NCBI GenBank assembly: GCA_023630585.1
Contig: CM042542.1
Span: 21,052,279 to 21,116,278, forward strand
DNA: 64,000 nucleotides
Direction of reading: 5' to 3'
Source of the DNA: Cranoglanis bouderius
Taxonomy: Eukaryota; Chordata; Actinopteri; Siluriformes; Cranoglanididae
Position 1 is the first letter of the stretch, and each line of letters begins with the position of its first letter. The notes under the pieces are model-generated. The model was not told the origin of the DNA and did not search any database. It saw only the letters and a list, made by a program, of their open reading frames with translations. Made by a program: the position numbers and the translations under genes. This document shows, piece after piece, positions 9,730 to 25,300 of this stretch.

Positions 9730-11542
9730 CTATGATCTGTTAGACATGTCTCTGACATAAAATAACACAAAATATGACTGTTTACAATAACATACATCAT
9801 GTCATAATAAAGTGTGAAACGGTGAAAAAAGTCAAATTTAACATGAAGAAAGTCATCTGTCATAGCATGTGTGGTGTCAATATGTTTTCTCATCAGTCCT
9901 CTATGTGCATACACATATGTGCGCTTCAGGCGCTTACAACGCTATACAGCGAATTTCAAGTGTCTGCGGGCAAAGGAAACTTGTTTTTCTAAAAAAACGT
10001 TTGTTTTCACTTCATTGATGCAATCTAATATAACAAATTTCACTTCTTTATAACATGACATGATACTATGATATGTTAGGCATGTCTCTGACCTAAAATA
10101 ACACAACATATGATTGTTTACAATAAGAAACATCATGTCATAATAAAGTGTGAAAATGCGAAAAAAAAAGTCAAATTTAACTTTAAGAAAGTCATCTGTC
10201 ATCATATGTGTGTTAACATTATGGTTTCTCATCAGTCCTCTATGTACATACACATGGGTGCGCTTCAGGCGCTTACAACGCTATACAGCGAGTTTCAAGC
10301 GTCTTCGAGCAAAGGAAACGTGTTTTTCTAAAAAACGCATATTTACACTTATGGCATGTGCTCTAATATAACATATTACACTTCTTTGTAACATGAGTTA
10401 CAAACATTTCTTTGTAACATGGGGTTTGTTTTGAATTTTTATTTTTTATTTTTATTTTTTTAAGGGCTGCCAAAGACGCTTTCTTCTTTTGTAGAACATA
10501 ACATACTATGATATGTTAGACATGTCTCTGACCTAAAATAACACAACATATGATTGTTTACAATAACAAACATCATGTCATAATAAAGTGTGAAAATGTG
10601 AAAAAAGTCAAATTTAACATTAAGACAAATCATCTGTCATCATATGTGTGGGAACATTATTTTTTCTCATTCGTCTACTATGTACATACACATATGTGCC
10701 CTTCAGGCATCTAAAACGCTATACAGCGATTTTCAAGTATCTGCGTGCAAAGGAAACGTGTTTTTCTAAAAAAACGTTTGTTTTCACTTCAGTGATACAA
10801 TCTTATATAACAAATTTCACTTCTTTATAACATGACATGATACTATGATATGTTAGACATGTATCTGACGTAAAATAACACAACATATGATTGTTTACAA
10901 TAACATACATCACGTCATAATGTGTGAAAATGTGAAAAAAGTCAGATGACTTGTCTTAATGTTAAATTTATCATCATATGTGTGTTAACATTATGGTTTC
11001 TCATCAGTCCTCTATGTGAAACCATAATGTTTTTAGAAAAACAAGTTTCCATTCCTCATAGACGCTTGAAACTCGCTGTATAGCGCTGTAAGCGCATGAA
11101 TCGCACCCATGTGTATGTACACATGGGTGCGATTCATGCGCTTACAGCGCTATACAGCGAGTTTCAAGCGTCTATGAGGAATGGAAACTTGTTTTTCTAA
11201 AAAAAGTTTGTTTACACTTCATTGATGCAATCTAATGTAACAAATTTCACTTCTTTATAATGTGATACGTGCTCTAATATTACATATTACACTTCTTTGG
11301 AACATGATATGATACTATGAAATGTTAGACATGTCTCTGATCTAAAATAACACAACATAAGATTGTTTACAATAATAAACATCATGTCATAATAAAGTGA
11401 GAAAAGGTGAAAAAAAGTCAAATTTTACATGAAGAAAGTCATCTGACATCAAATGTGTGGTAACATTGTGTTTTCTCGTCAGTCCTCTTTGTGCATAGAC
11501 ATGGGTGCGCATCAGGCGCTTAGCGAATTTCATGCGTCTACG
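9730..11542 (+). repeat. 335-bp satellite, several units, forward orientation
   Basis: Tandem diverged units with cores (GCTATACAGCGA...TTTCAAG) near 9,940, 10,280 and 10,715, the palindrome at 11,030-11,203, and a truncated core near 11,520. Each unit carries ATTGTTTACAATAA, GTCATAATAAAGTGTGAAA and AAGTCAAATTTAACAT. The unit near 10,390-10,500 includes the extra ~88-bp cassette described under the 37.4-42.5 kb array. The array ends abruptly at TCTACGAGCAA, where the 11-bp satellite starts. Confidence 0.88.
11030..11203. repeat. Perfect palindrome, 86-bp arms, 2-bp centre
   Basis: Bases 11,030-11,115 are the exact reverse complement of 11,118-11,203, with TG at the centre. The arms are the satellite core (TTTTTAGAAAAACAAG...GGGTGCG). 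The sequence could form a long cruciform or, if transcribed, a hairpin. Confidence 0.93.
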
Positions 11543-14500
11543 AGCAACATCACATCGACATCACATCAACCTCACATCAACATCAAATCAACATCAAAGC
11601 AACATCGAATCAACATCACAGCAAAATCTCAACAACAAAACATCAAAATCACATCAACATCACATCAACACCACATCACGTCAACATCAAAATCAAATCA
11701 ACATCACAGCAACATCGAATCAACATCACAGCAAAATCTTGGCAACATCACATCAACATCACATTAACATCACATCGACATCAAATCAACACCACATAAC
11801 GTCAACATCACCATCGAATCAACATCACAGCAACATCTCAGCAACATCAGATCAACATCACAGCAACATCTCATCGACATCACATCAACATTACATCGAA
11901 ATCACATCAAGATCAATCAACATCACAGCAACATCTCAGCAACATCACCTAAACATCACATCAACATCACAGCAACATCACAGCAACATCACATCGACAT
12001 CACAACAACATCTCAGCAACATCACGTCAACATCACAGCAACATCGCATCAACATCACATCAACATCACATCGATATCACGTCAACATCACAGCAACATC
12101 GAATCAACATCACAGCAACATCTCATCAACATCAAATCAACATCACAGCAACATTGAATCAACATCACAGCAAAATCTCGGCAACATCACATCAACATCA
12201 CGTAAACATCATGTAAACATCACATCAACATCATGTAAACATCACATCAACATCATGTAAACATCACATCAACATCGAATAAACATCACAGCAACATCTC
12301 AGCAACATCACATCATCACATCGAGATCACATCGAGATCACATCAACATCGTGCCAACATCACAGCAACATCGAATCAACATCAGTCCAACATCACATCG
12401 ACATCGAATCAACATCACAGCAACATCTCAGCAACATCACATCAACATCAAGTAAACATCACATGAACATCACATCAATATCACAGCAACATCTCAGCAA
12501 CATCACATCAAAATCACAGCAACATCTTCGACATCACATCAACATCGAATCAACATCAACGCAACATCACATCAACATAACAGCAACATCTCATCGACAT
12601 TACATCAACATCACATCAACATCACGTAAACATCACTTGGACATCTCAGCAACATCACATCATCACAGCAAAATCACATCATCACAGCAACATCTCAGCA
12701 TCATCACATCAACATCACAGCAACATCTCAGCAACATCACATCAACATCACAGCAACATCTCCTCGACTTCACATCAACACCACATCAACATTACGTCAA
12801 CATCACAGCAACATCTCATCGACATCACAGCAAAATCTCAGCATCATCACGTCAACATCACATCAACATCGAATCAACATCACAGCAAAATCTTGGCAAC
12901 ATCACATCAACATCACATTAACATCACATCGACATCACATCAACACCACATAACGTCAACATCACCATCGAATCAACATCACAGCAACATCTCAGCAACA
13001 TCACATCAACATCACATCAGCATCATAGCAACATCTCAGCAACATCAGATCAACATCACAGCAACATCTCATCGACATCACATCAACATTACATCGAAAT
13101 CACATCTAGATCAATCAACATCACAGCAACATCTCAGCAACATCACCTAAACATCACATCAACATCACAGCAACATCACAGCAACATCACATCGACATCA
13201 CAACAACATCTCAGCAACATCACGTCAACATCACAGCAACATCGCATCAACATCACATCAACATCACATCGACATCACGTCAACATCACAGCAACATCGA
13301 ATCAACATCACAGCAACATCTCATCAACATCAAATCAACATCACAGCAACATTGAATCAACATCACAGCAAAATCTCGGCAACATCACATCAACATCTCA
13401 TCGACATCTCATCGACATCACATAAACATCAAAGCAACATCACAGCAACATCTCCGCATCACATCAACATCACAGCAACATCTCATCGACATCACATCAA
13501 CGTCACGTCAACATCATGTAAACATCACATCAACATCATGTAAACATCACATCAACATCATGTAAACATCACATCAACATCGAATAAACATCACAGCAAC
13601 ATCTCAGCAACATCACATCATCACATCGAGATCACATCGAGATCACATCAACATCATGCCAACATCACAGCAACATCGAATCAACATCAGTCCAACATCA
13701 CATCGACATCGAATCAACATCACAGCAACATCTCAGCAACATCACATCAACATCAATTAAACATCACATCAACATCACAGCAACATCTCAGCAACATCAC
13801 ATCAAAATCACAGCAACATCTTCGACATCACATCAATATCGAATCAACATCAACGCAACATCTCATCAACATAACAGCAACATCTCATCGACATTACATC
13901 AACATCACATCAACATCACGTAAACATCACTTGGACATCTCAGCAACATCACATCATCACAGCAAAATCACATCATCACAGCAACATCTCAGCATCATCA
14001 CATCAACATCACAGCAACATCTCAGCAACATCACATCAACATCACAGCAACATCTCCTCGACTTCACATCAACACCACATCAACATTACGTCAACATCAC
14101 AGCAACATCTCATCGACATCACAGCAAAATCTCAGCATCATCACGTCAACATCACGTCAACATCACATCAACATCGAATCAACATCACCAACATCTCATC
14201 GACATCACATCAACATCACATCAACATATCATCAACATCACAGCAACATCGCAGCAACATTACATCAACATCACAGCAACATCAAAGCAACATCTCCTCG
14301 ACTTCACATCAACACCACCTCAACATCACGTCAACATCACAGCAACATCTCATCGACATCACAGAAAAATCTCAGCATCATCACATCAACATCACGTCAA
14401 CATCACATCAACATCGAATCAACATCACCAACATCTCATCGACATCACATCAACATCACATCAACATATCATAAACATCACAGCAACATCTCAGCAACAT

Positions 14501-15660
14501 CACATCAAGATCACAGCAACATCTCATCGACATCACATCAAAATCACATCAACATCGAATCAACATCACAGCAACATCGCAGCAACATTACATCAACATC
14601 ACAGCAACATCACATCGACATCACATCAACACCACATCACGTCAACATCAACATCGAATCATCATCACAGCAACATCTCAGCAACATCACATCAACATCA
14701 CATCAGCATCATAGCAACATCTCAGCAACATCAGATCAAAATCACAGCAACATATCATCGACATCACATCAACATTACATCGAAATCACATCAAGATCAA
14801 ATCAACATCACAGTAACATCTCAGCAACATCATCTCAACATCACATCAACATCACAGCAACATCTCAGCAACATCACGTCAACATGACATCAACATCGAA
14901 TCAACATCACAGCAATATCTCAGCAACATCACATCAACATCAAAGCAACATCACATCGACATCACATCAACCTCACAGCAACATCGAATCAAGATCACAG
15001 CAAAATCTCGGCAGCATCACATCAACCTCACATAAACATCTCATCGACATCACATCAACATCACATCAACATCATGTAAACATCACATCAACATAGAATC
15101 AACATCACAGCAACATCTCAGCAACATCACATCATCACATCGAGATCACATCGAGATCACATCAACATCACATCGACATCGAATCAACATCACAGCAACA
15201 TCTCAGCAACATCACATCAACATCACATCAACATCACGTAAACATCACATGAACATCACATCAACATCACAGCAACATCTCAGCAACATCACATCAAAAT
15301 CACAGCAATATCTTCGACATCACATCAACATCGAATCAACATCAACGCAACATCACATCAACATCACAGCAACATCTGATCGACATCACATCAACATCAC
15401 ATCAACATCACGTAAACATCAAATGGACATCTCAGCAACATCACATCATCAGAGCAACATCACATCATCACAGCAACATTTCAGCACCATCACATCAACA
15501 TCAAAGCAACATCTCATCGACATCACAGCAAAATCTCAGCATCATCACATCAACATCACCAACATCTCAGCAACATCACATCAACATCACTGCAACATCT
15601 CACCGACATCACATCAACATTACATCAACATCACGTCAACATCACATCAATATCGAATCA
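11543..15660 (+). repeat. 11-bp satellite, block 1
   Basis: Tandem array of an 11-bp unit, consensus CATCAACATCA, with common variants CAGCAACATCA, CAGCAACATCT, CATCGACATCA and AATCAACATCA. The + strand is nearly G-free apart from these substitutions. The unit has no stop codon in any + frame, so all long + frames here (251 aa from 11,505, 318 aa from 13,931 and others) are read-through of repeat and show an 11-residue periodicity. The minus strand contains TGA once per unit. It starts in the middle of a 335-bp unit and ends at another such unit. Confidence 0.95.
12130..15090 (+). repeat. Higher-order repeat of ~1.29 kb inside satellite block 1
   Basis: The private marker ATCACTTGGACATCTCAGC occurs at about 12,631 and 13,925 (1,294 bp apart), with long stretches of identical variant order around both. 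A diverged form, ATCAAATGGACATCTC, lies near 15,418. So the 11-bp array was expanded in kilobase blocks. Confidence 0.8.
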
Positions 15661-16379
15661 CATGGGTGCGCTTCATGCGCTTACAACGCTATACAGCGAG
15701 ATTCAAGCGTCTACGAACAAAGGAAACGTGTTTTTCTAAAAAAAATGCATATTTACACTTATGCGACGCGCTCTAATATTACATTTTACACTTCTTTGTA
15801 ACATGATATGATACTATGATATGTTAGACATGTCTCTGACCTAAAATAAAACAACATATGATTGTTTACAAAGCAAACATCATGTCATAATAAAGTGTAA
15901 AAAGGTGAAAAAAAGTCAAATTAAACATGAAGAAAGTCATCTGTCATCAAATGTGTGGTAACATTGTGTTTTCTCGTCTGTCCTCTGTGTGCATACAAAT
16001 GGGTGCGCTTCATGCGCTTAAAACGCTATACAGCGAGTTTCAAGCGTCTACGAGCAAAGGAAACGTGTTTTTCTAATAAACACATATTTACACTTATGGC
16101 ACGTGCTCTAATATTACATATTACACTTCTTTGTAACATGATATGATACTATGATATGTTAAACATGTTTCTGACCTAAAATAACACAACATATGATTGT
16201 TTACAGTAACAAACATCATGTCATAATAAAGTGTGAAACGGTGAAAAAAAGTCAAATTTAACATTAAGACAAGTCATATATTATCATATGTGTGGTAACA
16301 TTGTGTTTTATCGTCAGTCCTCTTTGTGCATACACATGCATGCGCATCAGGCGCTTAGCGAATTTCATGCGTCTACGAG
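15661..16379 (+). repeat. 335-bp satellite island, two units
   Basis: Two forward units with cores near 15,695 and 16,025, and a third truncated core at about 16,355. They interrupt the 11-bp satellite. The right boundary (GCGCTTAGCGAATTTCATGC then TCTACGAGCAACATCAC) is the same as the boundary at 11,515-11,550. Confidence 0.9.
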
Positions 16380-19300
16380 CAACATCACATCAAAATCACA
16401 GCAACCTCACATAAAAATCAAAACAACATCACAGCAACATCGAATCAACATCACAGCAAAATCTCAGCAACATCACATCAACATCCCATCAACATCTCAT
16501 CGACATCACATCAACAAAACATCAACATCACATCAACATCACACCAACATCGAATCAACATAACAGCAACATCTCAGCAACACCACATCAACATCTCATC
16601 AACATCACATCAACATCACATCAACATCACATCAAATTCACAGCAACATCTCAGCAACATCACATCAACATCACAGCAACATCACATCAACCTCACATCA
16701 AAATCAAATCAACATCACAGCAACATCGAATCAACATCACAGCAAAATCTCGGCAACATCACATCTACATCACATCAACATCTCACAGATATGACATCAA
16801 CATAACAGCAACATCTCATCGACATCACATCAACGTCACATCAAAATTACGTCAGCATCACATCAACATCGAATCAACATCACAGCAACATCACATCATC
16901 ACATAAACATCACATCGACATCACATCAAAATCACATCAACATCATGTAAACATCACAGCAACATCGAATCAACATCACAGCAACATCTAAGCAACATCA
17001 CATCTACATCACATCAAAATCTCATCGACATCACATCAACAAAACATCAACATCACGTCAACATCACAGCAACATCACATCAACATCACATAAACATCGA
17101 ATCAACATCAAATCAACATCGAATCAACATCACAGCAACATCTCAGCAACATCACATCGACATAACATCGACATCACATCAACATGACATCAACATCACG
17201 CCAACATCACATCAACATCGAAGCAACGTCACTCCAACATCACATCAACATCGAATCAACATCACAGCAACATCTCAGAAACATCACATCAACATCGAAT
17301 CAACATCACAGCAACATCGCAGCAACATCACATCAACATCACAACAACATCACATCTACATCACATCAACACAACATCACGTCACCATCAACATCGAATC
17401 AACATCACAGCATCATCTCAGCAACATCACTTCATCAAATCAGCGTCACAGCAACATCTCAGCAACATCACAGCAACATCACATCAAAATCACATCAGCA
17501 TCATAGCAACATCTGAGCAAAATCAGATCAACATCACAGCAACATCTCATCGATATCACATCAACCTCACATCAAAATCAAATCAACATCACAGCAACAT
17601 CGAATCAACATAACATCAACATCACATCAACATCACAGCAACATCTCAGCAACATCACATCATCACGTCAACATCACATCAACATCGAATCAACATCACC
17701 AACATCTCATCGACATCACATCAACATCACATGAATATATCATCAACATCACAGCAACATCGAATCATCATCACAGCTACATCGCGGCAACATCACATCA
17801 ACATCACAGCAACATCGCAGCAACATCACATCATCACAGCATCACATCGACATCACATCAACACCACCTCACGTCAACATCAACATCGAATCATCACCGC
17901 AACATCTCAGCCACATCACATCAACATCACATCAGCATCATAGCAACATCTCAGCAACATCAGATCATCATCACAGCAACATCTCATCGACATAACATCA
18001 ACATTACATCGAAATCACATCAAGATCAAATCAACATCACAGCAACATCTCAGCAACATCACCTCAACATCACAGCAACACCTCAGCAACATCACATCGA
18101 CATCACAGCAACATCTCAGCAACATCACGTCAACATCACAGCAACATCGCATCAACATCACATCAACATCACATCGACATCACGTCAACATCACATCAAC
18201 ATCGAATCAACATCACAGCAACATCTCAGCAACATCAGATCAACATCACAGCAACATTACATCGACATCACATCAAACTAACATCAACATCAAATCAACA
18301 TCACAGCAACATCGAATCAACATCACAGCAAAATCTCGGCAACATCACATCAACATCACATCAACATCTCATAGACATGACATCAACATCGCAGCAACAT
18401 CTCATCGACATCACATCAACGTCACATCAACATTACGTCAGCATCACATCAACATCGAATCAACATCACAGCAACATCTCAGCAAGATCACATCATCACA
18501 TAAACATCACATCGACATCACATCAACATCACATCAACATCACGCCAACATCACAGCAACATCGAATCAACATCACAGCAAAATCTCGGCAACATCACAT
18601 CTACATCACAGCAACATCTCATCGACATCACATCAACGTCACATCAAAATTACGTCAGCATCACATCAACATCGAATCAACATCACATCAACACCACATC
18701 AAAACCACATCAACATCACAGCAACATCTCCGACATCACATCAACATCGAATCAACATAAACGCAACATCACATCGACATCACAGCAACATCTCATCGAC
18801 ATCACTTCAACATCACATCAACATCACATCAACATCACGTATACATTAACATCGACATCTCAGCAACATCACATCGTCACTGCAACATCACAACAACATC
18901 ACATCAACATCACATCAACATCGAATCAACATCAACGCAACATCACATCAACATCACAGCAACATCTCAGCAACATCACATCTACATCACATCAACACCA
19001 CATCACGTCATCATCAACATCTCAGCAACATCACTTCATCACATCAGCGTCACAGCAACATCTCAGCAACATCACAGCAACATCGCAGCAACACCACATC
19101 AACATCACAGCAAAATCTCAGCAACATCACATCAACACCACAGCAACATCTCCGACATCACATCAACATCGAATCAACATAAACGCAACATCACATCGAC
19201 ATCACAGCAACATCACGTATACATAACATCGACATCTCAGCAACATCACATCGTCACAGCAACATCACAACAACATCACAGCAACATCTCAGCCTCATCA

Positions 19301-22300
19301 CATCAACATCATAGCAACATCTCATCGACATCACATCAACATCACATCAACATCACGGATACATAACATCGACATCTCAGCAACATCACATCGTCACAGC
19401 AACATCACAACATCACAGCAACATCTAACCTACATCACATCAACATCACAGCAACATCTCAGCAACATCACAGCAACTTCTCAGTAACATCACATCAACA
19501 TCTCAGCAACATCTAATCGACATCACATCAACATCACATCAACATCACATCAGTATCACAGCAACATCTCAGCAACATCACATCACAGCAACATCTCATC
19601 GATATCACATCAACATCACATCAAAATCATGTAAACATCACATCAACATCACGTATACATAACATCAAAATCTCAGCAACATCACATCGTCACAGCAACA
19701 TCACAACAACATCACAGCAACATCTCAGCCTCATCACATCAACATCACAGCAACATATCAGCAACATCACTTCAACCTCACAGTAGCATCACATCAACAT
19801 CTCAGCAACATCTCATCGACATCACATCAATATCACATCAACATCACATCAACATCACGTATACATAACATCGACATCTCAGCAACATCACATCGTCACA
19901 GCAACATCACAACAACATCACAGCAACATCTCACCTACATCACATCAACATCACAGCAACATCTCAGCAACATCACAGCAACATCTCAATAACCTCACTT
20001 CAACATCTCAGCAACATCTCATCGACATCACATCAGCATCACAGCAACATCTCAGCAACATCAGATCAACATCACAGCAACATCTCATCGACATAACATC
20101 AACATTACATCGAAATCACAGCAAGATCAAATCAACATCACAGCAACATCTCAGCAACATCACTTCAACATCACAGCAACACCTCATCAACATCACATCG
20201 ACATCACAGCAACAGCTCAGCAACATCACGTCAACATCACAGCAACATCGCATCGACATCACGTCAACATCACATCAACATCGAATCAAAATCACAGCAA
20301 CATCTCAGCAACATCAGATCAACATCACAGCAACATCACATCAACATCAAATCAACCTCACATCATCATCAAATCAACATCACAGCAACATCGAATCAAC
20401 AGCCCAGCAACATCTCAGCAACATCACAACATCACATAACCATCACATCGACATCATATCAAAATCACATCAATATCACGCCAACATCACATCAACATCG
20501 AATAAACATCACGCCAACATCACATCAACATCGAATCAACATCACAGCAACATCTCAGCAACATCACATCAAAATCACAACATCACATCAACATCACATC
20601 AACATCACGTCAATATCACATCAACACCTCATCACCACCACATCAACCTCACAGCAAAATCTCTGCAATATCACATCAACACCACAGCAACATCTCCGAC
20701 ATCGCATCAACATCGAATCAACATCAACGGAACATCACATCGACATCACAGCAACATCTCATCGACATCACATCAACATCACATCAACATCACATCAAAA
20801 TCATGTATACATAACATCGACATCTCAGCAACATCACATCGTCACAGCAACATCACAACAACATCACAGCAACATCTCAGCCTCATCACATCAACATCAC
20901 AGCAACATCTCAGCAACATCACTTCAACATCACAGTAACATCACATCAACATCTCAGCAACATCTCATCGACATCACATCAACATCACATCAACATCACT
21001 TCAACATCACAGCAACATTGAGTCAACATCACAGCAACATCTCAGCAACATCACATCACAGCAACATGTCATCGACATCACATCAACATAACATCAACAT
21101 CACTTCAACATCACATCAACATCGAGTCAAAATCACAGCAACATCTCAGCAATATCACATCAACATCACACTAAAATCACATCAACATCTCATCAGCATC
21201 ACATCAAAATCACAGCCACATCTCAGCAAAATCAAATAAACATCACAGCAACATCTCATCAGCATCACATCAACATCACATCAACATTATGTAAACATCA
21301 CAGCAACATCTCACCTACATCACAGCAACATCTCAGCAACATCACATCGTCACAGCAACATCACAACAACATCACATCAACATCTCACCTACATCACATC
21401 ATCATCACAGCAACATCTCAGCAACATCACACCAACATCACAGCAACATCACATCATCAGCAACATCTCAACATCTCAGCAACATCACATCAACATCAGC
21501 AACATCACATCAGCAACATCACATCAACACCACATCACCTCAACATCAACATCAGATCAACATCACAGCAACATCACAGCAACATCACATCAACATCACA
21601 ACAAAATCACAGCAACATCTCAGCTACATCACATCAACATCACAGCAACATCTCATCGACATCACATCAACATCACATCAACATCGAATCAACATCACAG
21701 CAACATCTCAGCAACATCACATCAACATCACGTCAATATCTCATCGACATCACATCAACATCACATCAACATCACATCAATATATCATCAACATCACAGC
21801 AACATCTCAGCAACATCTCAGCAACATCACCTCAACATCACAGCAACACCTCAGCAACATCACATCGACATCACAGCAACATCTCAGCAACAACACGTCA
21901 ACATCACAGCAACATCGCATCAACATCACATCAACATCACATCGACTTCACGTCAACATCACATCAACTTCGAACCAACATCACAGCAACGTCTCAGCAT
22001 CATCAGATCAACATCACAGCAACATCACATCGACATGACATCAACCTCACATCAACATCAAATCAACATCACAGCAACATCGAATCAACATCACAGAAAA
22101 ATCTCGGCAACATCACATCAACATCACATCAACATCTCATAGACATAACATCAACATCACATCAACATCTCAGCGACATCACATCAACATCACATCAACT
22201 TCTCATCGACATCACATCGACGTCACATCAACATTACGTCAGCATCACAGCAACATCTCAGCAACATCACATCATCACATAAACATCACATCGACATCAC

Positions 22301-25300
22301 ATCAACATCACATCATCACGCCAACATCACATCAACATTGAATAAACATCACGCCAACATCTCATCGACATCACATCAACATCACATCAACATCACATCA
22401 ACATCACATCAACATCACATCAACATCACAGCAACATCACATCAACATCACATCAACATCACATCAACATCACATCAACATCACATCAACACCACAGCAA
22501 CATCTCCGACATCACATCAACATCGAATCAACATCAACGCAACATCACATCGACATCACAGCAACATCTCATCGACATCACATCAACATCACATCAAGAT
22601 CACATCATCACGTATACATAACATTGACATCTCAACATCATCACATCGTCACAGCAACATCACAACAACATCACAGCAACATCACAGCAACATCTCAGTA
22701 ACATCACATCAAGATCTCAGCAACATCTCATCGACATCACATCAACATCACATCAACATCTCAGCAACATCTCATCGACATCACATCAACATCACATCAA
22801 CATCACAGCATCATCTCATCGACATCACTTCAACATCACATCAACATCGAATCAACATCACAGCAACATCTCAGCAATATCACATCGACATAACATCAAC
22901 ATCACATCAACATCACATCAACATCACACCAACATCACATCAACATCACAGCAACATCACATCAACATCACAACATCACATCAACATCACATCATCAAAT
23001 CAACATCGAATCAACATCACAGCAACATCGCAGCAACATCACATCAACATTACAGCAACATCAAAATCGAATCAGCATCACAGCAACATCTCAGTAACAT
23101 CTCAGCAACATCACAGCAACATCACATCAACATCACATCAGCATCACATCAACATCGAATCAACACCACAGCAACATCAATCAACATCACAGCAACATCT
23201 CAGCAACATCACATCAACATCACAGCAACATCACATCACATCAACATCACATCACATCAACATCACATCAACATCACAGCAACATCACATCAACATCACA
23301 TCAACATCACAGTCAACATCACAGCAACATCACATCGACATCAACGAATCAACATCTCATCAACATCTCATCAACATCACAGCAACATCACAACAACATC
23401 GAATCAACATCACAGCAACATCGCAACAACATCACATCAACATCAAAGCAACATCACATCGACATCACATCAACATCTCATCGACATCACATCAACATCA
23501 CATCCACATCACAGCAACATCTCAGCAACATCACATCAACATCGAATCAACACCACAGCAACATCTCAGCAAAATCACAATTACATCACATCAACATCTC
23601 ATCGACATCACATCAACAATACATCAATATCTCATCAACATCACGTATACATAACATTGACATCTCAACATCATCACATCGTCACAGCAACATCACAACA
23701 ACATCACAGCAACATCTCACCTACATCACATCAACATCACAGCAACATCTCAGCAACATCACAGCAACATCTCAGTAACATCACATCAACATCTCAGCAA
23801 CATCTCATCGACATCACATCAACATCACATCAACATCACATCAACATCACAGCAACATCTCACCAACATCACTTCACAGCAACATCTCATCGACATCACA
23901 TCAATATAACATCAACATCATTTCAACATCACAGCAACATCACATCGTCACAGCAAGATCACAGCAACATCTCAGCAACATCACATCAACATCACATCAA
24001 CATCACATCATCACATCAACATCACATCAACATCACATTAACCTCGAATCAACATCACAGCAACATCTCAGCAACACCACATCAACGTCTCATCAACATC
24101 ACATCAACATCACATCAGCATCACATCAAAATCACAGCAACATCTCAGCAACATCACATAAACATCACAGCAACATCTCATCAACATTGCATCAACAGCA
24201 CTTCAAAATCATGTAAACATCACATCAACGACGAATCAACATCACAGCAACATCTCAGCAATATCACATTGACATCACATCGACATATCAACATCACATC
24301 AACATCACATCAACATCACGCCAACATCACATCAACATCGAATCAACGTCACTCCAATATCACATCAACATGGAATCAACATCACAGCAGCATCTCAGCA
24401 ACATCACATCAACATCACATCAACATCACATCAACATCACATCAACATCACAGCAACATCGACATCACAACAACATCGAATCAACATCACAGCAAAATCG
24501 CAACATCACATCAACATCACAGCAACATCACATCGACATCACAACAACATCGAATCAACATCACAGCAACATCGCAACAACATCACAGCAACATCACATC
24601 AACATCACATCAACATCTCATCGACATCACATCAACATCACATCCACATCACAGCAACATCTCAGCAACATCACATCAACATCGAATCAACACCACAGCA
24701 ACATCTCAGCAAAATCACAATTACATCACATCAACATCTCATCGACATCACATCAACAATACATCAATATCTCATGAACATCACGTATACATAACATTGA
24801 CATCTCAACATCATCACATCGTCACAGCATCACAACAACATCACAGCAACATCTCACCTACATCACATCAACATCACAGTAACATCTAAGCAACATCACA
24901 GCAACATCTCAGTAACATCACATCAACATCTCAGCAACATCTCATCAACATCACATCAACATCACATCAAAATCACAGCAACATCTCATAAACATCACAG
25001 CAACATATCATCAACATCGCAGCAACATCGCAGCAACATCACATCAACATCACAGCAACATCACAGCAACATCTAAGCATCATCACATCAACATCACAGC
25101 AACATCACAACAACATCACATCAACATCACAGTAACATCACAGCAACATCTCAGTAACATCACATCAACATCTCAGCAACATCTCATCAACATCACATCA
25201 ACATCACATCAAAATCACAGCAACATCTCAGTAACATCACATCAACATCTCAGCAACATCTCATCAACATCACATCAACATCACATCAAAATCACAGCAA

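Noticed and set aside
22338..24889. Very long + strand open frames (438 and 410 codons) rich in His, Gln, Ser, Thr, Asn and Ile
   Set aside because: They are read-through of the 11-bp satellite, which has no stop codon in any + frame. The peptides show a strict 11-residue cycle, and the other frames are equally open.
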